In this document: piece after piece, positions 53,229 to 57,659 of the stretch
Numbering within the stretch: the first letter of the stretch is position 1
Layout of the letters: each line of letters opens with the position of its first letter
NCBI GenBank assembly: GCA_018266875.1
Contig: JAFDZR010000052.1
Span: forward strand, 1 to 57,659
Origin: Bacteroidota bacterium
Lineage (GTDB): Bacteria > Bacteroidota > Ignavibacteria > Tepidaquicellales > Tepidaquicellaceae
DNA length: 57,659 nucleotides
Direction: 5' to 3'
The notes under the pieces: generated by a model
Seen by the model: only the letters and a program-made list of their open reading frames with translations
Told to the model about the DNA's origin: nothing
Database searches by the model: none
Program-made: the position numbers and the translations under genes

Positions 53229-53235
53229 TTAATGC

Positions 53236-54126
53236 TTAATGATAGAATTTTTCCTTATAAATAATAAGAGCGCATGAAATGAGCCAGAACAGAGAATTAA
53301 TAATGATAGGAATATCTCTTGTTACGATCTGAGTCGGACTTTCCCCGAGATTTTTTTTATGAAGTAAATACAGATATCTGAAAATCCCGTAAATTACAAA
53401 AGGCGTTGTATAGATGAGCATTTCAGAATGAAACGCCTGAATTGCTTTTTCGGAAACAGTGTAAAGCGCATAGGAAATGATCGTTCCCGTTGCAGCGATC
53501 GTATTCATCTGATCCACGAATGTAACGTCATAGTCGCTTAATACTTTACGCTGCTTCTCGAGATTTTCCTGATTGGGTCCTGAAAGCTCAGCACGTCTTT
53601 TTGAAATTCCCAGGAATAAAGAAATGAATATGGTGGTTATGATCATCCAGCTCGAAACGCTGACGTTGATCGCAAAAGCTCCGGCGATCACTCTGAGAAT
53701 GAAACCCGCCGAAATGGAAAAGACATCAAGCAGCACTACATTCTTTATCTTGAATGTATATAATAGATTATTCAGCAGGTAAAGAGTTATTGCCAGAATA
53801 AAAAGATTCGGCAGCTTAATGCATATAAGCACTGTAAAAAGTATAAGGAACACAAAAAGGACTTTTGCCTGAGCAATTGTTACGTCTCCCGAGGCAAGCG
53901 GTCTGAATCTTTTCTTTTTATGGACTCTGTCAGACTCCACATCGACAATGTCATTCAGAACATAGACACTGCTGGAGATACCGCAGAAAGCAATGAACGC
54001 CAGAATGTTTGTAAGCAGCATCGGAAGATCCATCAGCTTGCCGGCAAAAAGTATTGGAGCGAAAACAAACAGATTCTTTATCCATTGCTTCGGCCGAATA
54101 AGTTCTAAGAGTTTAAGTATTTTCAA
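53236..54126 (-). CDS. UbiA-family prenyltransferase, decaprenyl-phosphate phosphoribosyltransferase-like
   Basis: Membrane protein of 296 aa with eight or nine helices. RPKQWIKNLFVFAPILFAGK at the start and the aspartate motif LNDIVDVESDRVHKKKRFRP (N58, D59, D62, D66) followed by LASGDV match the DPPR synthase branch of UbiA, which puts ribose 5-phosphate onto a polyprenyl phosphate. In mycobacteria this leads to the arabinose donor DPA. The adjacent GT-C-like protein, 2 bases upstream, could be the enzyme that uses such a lipid-linked pentose. That pathway is inference; the epimerase genes are not in the window. Confidence 0.85.
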   Translation of the reverse strand: MKILKLLELIRPKQWIKNLFVFAPILFAGKLMDLPMLLTNILAFIAFCGISSSVYVLNDIVDVESDRVHKKKRFRPLASGDVTIAQAKVLFVFLILFTVLICIKLPNLFILAITLYLLNNLLYTFKIKNVVLLDVFSISAGFILRVIAGAFAINVSVSSWMIITTIFISLFLGISKRRAELSGPNQENLEKQRKVLSDYDVTFVDQMNTIAATGTIISYALYTVSEKAIQAFHSEMLIYTTPFVIYGIFRYLYLLHKKNLGESPTQIVTRDIPIIINSLFWLISCALIIYKEKFYH

Positions 54127-54128
54127 AT

Positions 54129-55706
54129 TTATTTTTTACTGAAATTAGTTTTATATACTTTCATTTCTATTCCCCCGCAGATCGTATTCTCCTCGAGTAC
54201 TGCGCTCGTTACGAATGTAAGTTCGTATCCGTATTTTTCCAGATATTCTTTGAACCAGTTATCGTAGATGATAATATAATGAACATCATTTTTTTTTAAT
54301 AGAGAATTCAGCGAATCAAGATTATCTTCCCATGTGTATGTCCTGTATCTTAATATCTCCGGAGTCACAAGTCCGGCCATGTCTATGATCCTGTTTTTAT
54401 TCAGGAATGTGATCGCTCCGATGTCATTCAGGGCTATTGTCTCATTCCTTCCTACATTCTGATGAACCCATTCAGCAAGTTTTACCTGCTGGGAGTTTAT
54501 ATTGTCAACGTTTTTCCCAAGCGCAACTGCATAAACAAAATAGTAAATAAATGATACAGCCACAATCAAAGATAAAGCGTATTTCCCGGTATATAAAAAG
54601 TTTCTAAGTTTCAGCAGATAATTTTTTCTCACTAAAATTATCAGATAATAAACGGAAATAATATTGACAAAAGGTATCAGCGGCATTGTGTATCTGACAT
54701 GATGTCTCCAGTTCGGGATCAGCACCGAAGATATCAGCGGTAAAAAAATTGTCCATAAAGCAATCAGGTTCAGATATTTTAAATCATCGAAGTATTTCTT
54801 CAAATTCCTGAAGTAAAAAAAGATAAATGCAAAGAATAAAATACCTGTAATCAGATTGTCCCTCAGAAAGAATATTGCTACAATCCTGAGATAAGTAAAA
54901 TTAGGCAGAATACTGAATCCGCCTCCCTGACCTCTGAATGTATTTGGAAAGAAATGTCCGCTTATTGTGTATGAAAAAATAAAATAGGGAAGCGCTATAA
55001 GCAGGAATATCAAAGCAGATAATAAAAACTTTACAAATAATTGTTTAAATGTCTTATCTTTAATAAAGTTAAGCAGTATATCGAAAGAATAAACTGAGAA
55101 GATAAGCATTCCTTCGGGTCTTAATACCGACGACAAAGCAAACATCAGTGAAGGAATTAAGGAGAATCTGTTGTATTTTAAATCCTTTAAATGAAAATAA
55201 ACACCTGCGAGTGTAAAAAAAGTAAACAGGGTGGTTTCCATTCCTGACATGGAAGACCAGGCGAATCTTCCGGCAAAAACCGTAAGCAGAGAAGCAGCAA
55301 GTGAAAGCCGTTCCGGCGTTAAAAATGAATTATTATCTGCTGATGGCGAATAACCGCTTTGAAATAGAAACAAAGAAATTTTGTAAACAAAAATACACGA
55401 AAGAATATAGAACAGACCTGAGAGAATTAAAGAGTTTACTATAAAATCCGGTATCAGAAAACTTGTTAGACCAAGTATGATAACATATAAAGGAGAGGTG
55501 GTTCCCGCAGTAGGCTCGCCTGCATTATATTCGAAAAAATTTCCATGAGCGAAATTATCTGCGAACTGAAAATGGATCCAGGTATCATCAAGAGGCACAC
55601 CCATTTTCCCGTGTGTGAAATAAAATTCAAACAGCAGAAATACAAAGATGGAAATCAGGCATGCAGCCGTTATGTATAAATAATTTTTGTCTTTAAAAAG
55701 CTTCAC
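54129..55706 (-). CDS. GT-C-type polytopic membrane glycosyltransferase-like protein
   Basis: Protein of 525 aa with about eleven membrane helices. The first outer loop, MGVPLDDTWIHFQFADNFA with YNAGEPTAGTTSPLY just after, has the acidic pair D40-D41 expected for a GT-C enzyme using a polyprenyl-phosphate sugar. The C-terminal part has a soluble region (about 420-525). It starts at GTG after a terminator-like hairpin, and is followed by the UbiA-family gene after 2 bases. No exact family is recognised; sugar and acceptor are unknown. Confidence 0.75.
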   Translation of the reverse strand: MKLFKDKNYLYITAACLISIFVFLLFEFYFTHGKMGVPLDDTWIHFQFADNFAHGNFFEYNAGEPTAGTTSPLYVIILGLTSFLIPDFIVNSLILSGLFYILSCIFVYKISLFLFQSGYSPSADNNSFLTPERLSLAASLLTVFAGRFAWSSMSGMETTLFTFFTLAGVYFHLKDLKYNRFSLIPSLMFALSSVLRPEGMLIFSVYSFDILLNFIKDKTFKQLFVKFLLSALIFLLIALPYFIFSYTISGHFFPNTFRGQGGGFSILPNFTYLRIVAIFFLRDNLITGILFFAFIFFYFRNLKKYFDDLKYLNLIALWTIFLPLISSVLIPNWRHHVRYTMPLIPFVNIISVYYLIILVRKNYLLKLRNFLYTGKYALSLIVAVSFIYYFVYAVALGKNVDNINSQQVKLAEWVHQNVGRNETIALNDIGAITFLNKNRIIDMAGLVTPEILRYRTYTWEDNLDSLNSLLKKNDVHYIIIYDNWFKEYLEKYGYELTFVTSAVLEENTICGGIEMKVYKTNFSKK

Positions 55707-55713
55707 AAATAAA

Positions 55714-55736
55714 ATGAGCGGGGAGATTCCCGCTCA
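55714..55736 (-). terminator. Terminator after the mutase gene
   Basis: On the minus strand a perfect 8-bp GC-rich stem (TGAGCGGG / CCCGCTCA) with a 6-nt loop precedes ATTTTATTT. It separates the mutase gene from the GT-C-like gene. The T run is interrupted, so termination may be partial. Confidence 0.65.
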
Positions 55737-55770
55737 GATAATTAATTAAAAAATTTCAACTCAGGATTTT

Positions 55771-57435
55771 TTAGAAAACCGCCTGTTCCTCATACACTCC
55801 GAACACTTCTTTCAGCTCTGCACACATCTCTCCCAGAGTTACATATTTCCTTGCGCAGTCGAGAACAGCAGGCATCAGATTTGTTCCGTCCGCTGCTGTT
55901 TTCTTAAGATGCTTGAGAGCGTTTTTCACTTCTTCCTGATTTCTTGAAGCTTTCAATTCCTTCAGTCTCTTTATCTGTTTCTCTTCAACTTCCTTTGAGA
56001 TCTGAAGTATCGGAATATCGATCTTCTCATCCTCTTCAATAAAATCATTTATTCCGACTACGATCTTTTCTTTTTTATCGAGTTCAAGCTGGTATCTGTA
56101 TGCTGCATCTGCGATTTCTCTCTGGAAGAATCCGTTCTCAATGCAGGCAATAACACCGCCCTGCGAATCAATAAGGTCGAAATATTTTTCAGCTTCAGCT
56201 TCAATATCATCAGTCAGTTTTTCAACATAATAACTTCCGCCCAGCGGATCTGCTACATTTATCACACCGTGTTCATAAGCAATGATCTGCTGTGTTCTGA
56301 GCGCGATCTTAACAGCTTTATCAGATGGCAGCGCAAGTGTTTCGTCCATTGAATTTGTATGAAGACTCTGCGTACCGCCGAGAACTCCGGCTAATGCTTC
56401 GATCGCAGTCCTTACAATATTATTTTCCGGCTGCTGAGCAGTGAGAGAACATCCTGCGGTCTGCGTATGGAATCTCAAAGTCCATGACTTCGGATTTTTT
56501 GCGCCGTATTTATTCTTCATTCTCTTTGCATAGATCCTTCGCGCAGCTCTGAACTTAGCAATCTCTTCAAAAAAATCAAGATGCGAATTAAAGAAGTGCG
56601 AGATCCTGGGAGCGAAATCATCTACATCCATTCCTCTTTCCATGCAGGCTTCAATATAAGCAAAGCCGTCAGCGAGAGTGAATGCAAGTTCCTGCGCGGC
56701 TGTCGATCCGGCCTCCCTGATATGATAACCGCTGACACTGACCGGATTGAACTTCGGAACTTCCTTTGTAGAATATTCGATCATGTCAGTAATTATCCTC
56801 ATGGATTCTTTCGGAGGATAGATATATTCTTTCTGCGCGATGTATTCTTTTAAAATATCGTTCTGAAGAGTACCTGTCAGTTTGGAAAAAGGAACGCCTT
56901 GTTTCTCAGCTACGGCTAAGTAGAAAGCATAAACCATAATGGCAGGGGAGTTGATGGTCATGGAAGTCGAGACTTTATCCAGCGGAATTCCGTCAAAGAG
57001 AATTTCCATATCCTGAAGCGAAGATATAGCAACGCCGCAGATACCGACTTCGCCTTCGGAGATCTCATCATCCGCATCATATCCCATAAGTGTAGGCATA
57101 TCAAAAGCTGTGGAAAGACCTGTCTGACCGTGAGCGAGTAAATATTTAAAACGCTGATTGGTATCTTCGGGAGTACCGAATCCTGCGAACTGTCTCATAG
57201 TCCAGATCTTGCCTCTGTACATATTGTGATGAATGCCGCGTGTGTAGGGATATTCGCCCGGATAGCCAATCTCATTATAATAATTCGTTTCTTTTATGTC
57301 TTCAGGAGTATAGCAGATATCAAGTTCGCGTCCGCTGAGTGAAGTGAATTTCATACCGTTCGTTTTTGCCTTCAGCGCTTCTTCCTTCCATTCTGATTTG
57401 GATGTGCTTTTTTTTGGCTCGGATTTGTTTTTCAT
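55771..57435 (-). CDS. Methylmalonyl-CoA mutase large (catalytic) subunit
   Basis: Acyl-CoA mutase catalytic subunit of 554 aa. It has the substrate-binding barrel with [36 protein letters not shown], the later [14 protein letters not shown] and [20 protein letters not shown], and [15 protein letters not shown]. The cobalamin-binding domain (DxHxxG) found at the end of one-piece mutases is absent, so a separate small B12 subunit encoded elsewhere is expected. Family members isomerise methylmalonyl-CoA to succinyl-CoA, though related mutases use other acyl-CoAs. It stands as a single-gene unit with a promoter-like box 33 bases upstream. Confidence 0.92.
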   Translation of the reverse strand: MKNKSEPKKSTSKSEWKEEALKAKTNGMKFTSLSGRELDICYTPEDIKETNYYNEIGYPGEYPYTRGIHHNMYRGKIWTMRQFAGFGTPEDTNQRFKYLLAHGQTGLSTAFDMPTLMGYDADDEISEGEVGICGVAISSLQDMEILFDGIPLDKVSTSMTINSPAIMVYAFYLAVAEKQGVPFSKLTGTLQNDILKEYIAQKEYIYPPKESMRIITDMIEYSTKEVPKFNPVSVSGYHIREAGSTAAQELAFTLADGFAYIEACMERGMDVDDFAPRISHFFNSHLDFFEEIAKFRAARRIYAKRMKNKYGAKNPKSWTLRFHTQTAGCSLTAQQPENNIVRTAIEALAGVLGGTQSLHTNSMDETLALPSDKAVKIALRTQQIIAYEHGVINVADPLGGSYYVEKLTDDIEAEAEKYFDLIDSQGGVIACIENGFFQREIADAAYRYQLELDKKEKIVVGINDFIEEDEKIDIPILQISKEVEEKQIKRLKELKASRNQEEVKNALKHLKKTAADGTNLMPAVLDCARKYVTLGEMCAELKEVFGVYEEQAVF

Positions 57436-57467
57436 AAAGATTGTTAAGTATTAATAAAATATAGTTG

Positions 57468-57475
57468 CAAATATA
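57468..57475 (-). promoter_or_regulatory. Promoter -7 box of the mutase gene
   Basis: TATATTTG on the minus strand, 32 bases before the ATG at 57435, fits the Bacteroidota -7 consensus. No TTG is found at the expected -33 spacing. Confidence 0.45.
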
Positions 57476-57535
57476 TGGTTTTTATGGTGGAAATGTAATT
57501 CAGAAATTAATTGAAATGTTTAGTGATGAACAGTG

Positions 57536-57593
57536 CTGTCCAAAACATTTTTGAATAGGTCAAAAAGATTCGAAACAATTCTGTTTTGGACAG
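57536..57593. repeat. 12-bp perfect inverted repeat with 34-bp spacer
   Basis: CTGTCCAAAACA (57536-57547) and its exact complement TGTTTTGGACAG (57582-57593) flank an AT-rich spacer. The 11-mer GTTTTGGACAG also occurs at 90-100 near the left end of the window. This could be an operator or the remnant of a small mobile element; no open frame lies between the arms. Confidence 0.5.
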
Positions 57594-57659
57594 ATTATTT
57601 TCCATTTTCAAAACCACCCCTGTCAATATTATTTGGCAAATAGCATTTCTTGCCTTCCA

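Noticed and set aside
57536..57593. Complete insertion sequence at the right end
   Set aside because: The arms are only 34 bases apart with no open frame between them, so at most it is a remnant or a binding site.

Overview
The window is a stretch of a low-GC, Gram-negative bacterial chromosome, most likely from the Ignavibacteria or a close relative in the FCB (Bacteroidota/Chlorobiota) group. The evidence is eight secreted proteins ending in the YPNPFNP...GIYFYKL...K-type C-terminal sorting domain of the type IX secretion system (T9SS), a PorV/PorQ-like T9SS protein, lipid A genes (lpxB, lpxK, acyltransferases) with a heptosyltransferase, a DUF4292 lipoprotein, and tRNA promoters of the TTG-N20-TAnnTTTG kind used by Bacteroidota sigma factors. 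TTG and GTG starts are common. No phage, insertion sequence, rRNA operon or CRISPR array was seen.

Layout from left to right: (1) 0.2-5.4 kb, four forward-strand secreted proteins, one with a dockerin-like tail and two with cupredoxin-like domains. (2) 5.5-11.3 kb, a leftward block with tRNA-Ser, rseP, dxr, a TlpA-like lipoprotein, a transmembrane anti-sigma factor, an ECF sigma factor, tRNA-His and tRNA-Asn. (3) 11.3-12.0 kb, a lone CrtW-type carotenoid ketolase. (4) 12.06-19.2 kb, rightward xseA-xseB-dxs-lipoprotein-miaB-acyltransferase-heptosyltransferase. (5) 19.2-26.1 kb, a very tight leftward operon running lpxB-DUF374-lpxK-glutamine amidotransferase-DUF4292-GT2-ribD-ribE-small protein. 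(6) 26.2-27.6 kb, a Tat-exported flavin amine oxidase. (7) 27.7-32.7 kb, rightward type III polyketide synthase-ICMT methyltransferase-AtuA-like protein-prfB (programmed frameshift)-lolC/E-ubiE/menG. (8) 32.7-42.8 kb, a leftward run of five modular T9SS proteins showing recent duplication and recombination. (9) 43-50.8 kb, rightward housekeeping genes gcvH, DUF177, rpmF, plsX, a small unknown ORF, rpmB, GT2, tgt, yajC, ribBA, greA and mlaD. (10) 50.8-57.4 kb, leftward porQ-like, acyP, EamA transporter, UbiA-family DPPR synthase-like gene, GT-C-like membrane protein and methylmalonyl-CoA mutase large subunit.

Most of the window is core metabolism: MEP isoprenoid synthesis (dxs, dxr), riboflavin (ribD, ribE, ribBA), lipid A and outer-membrane biogenesis, and translation. 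The points most worth a second look are the T9SS mosaic genes and their shared undescribed-looking modules, a Tgt enzyme that has lost its zinc cysteines, an ECF sigma locus whose anti-sigma carries four cysteines only in its periplasmic half beside a periplasmic thioredoxin, a cupredoxin pair in which one copy has lost its copper ligands, and an unrecognised small gene beside rpmB.
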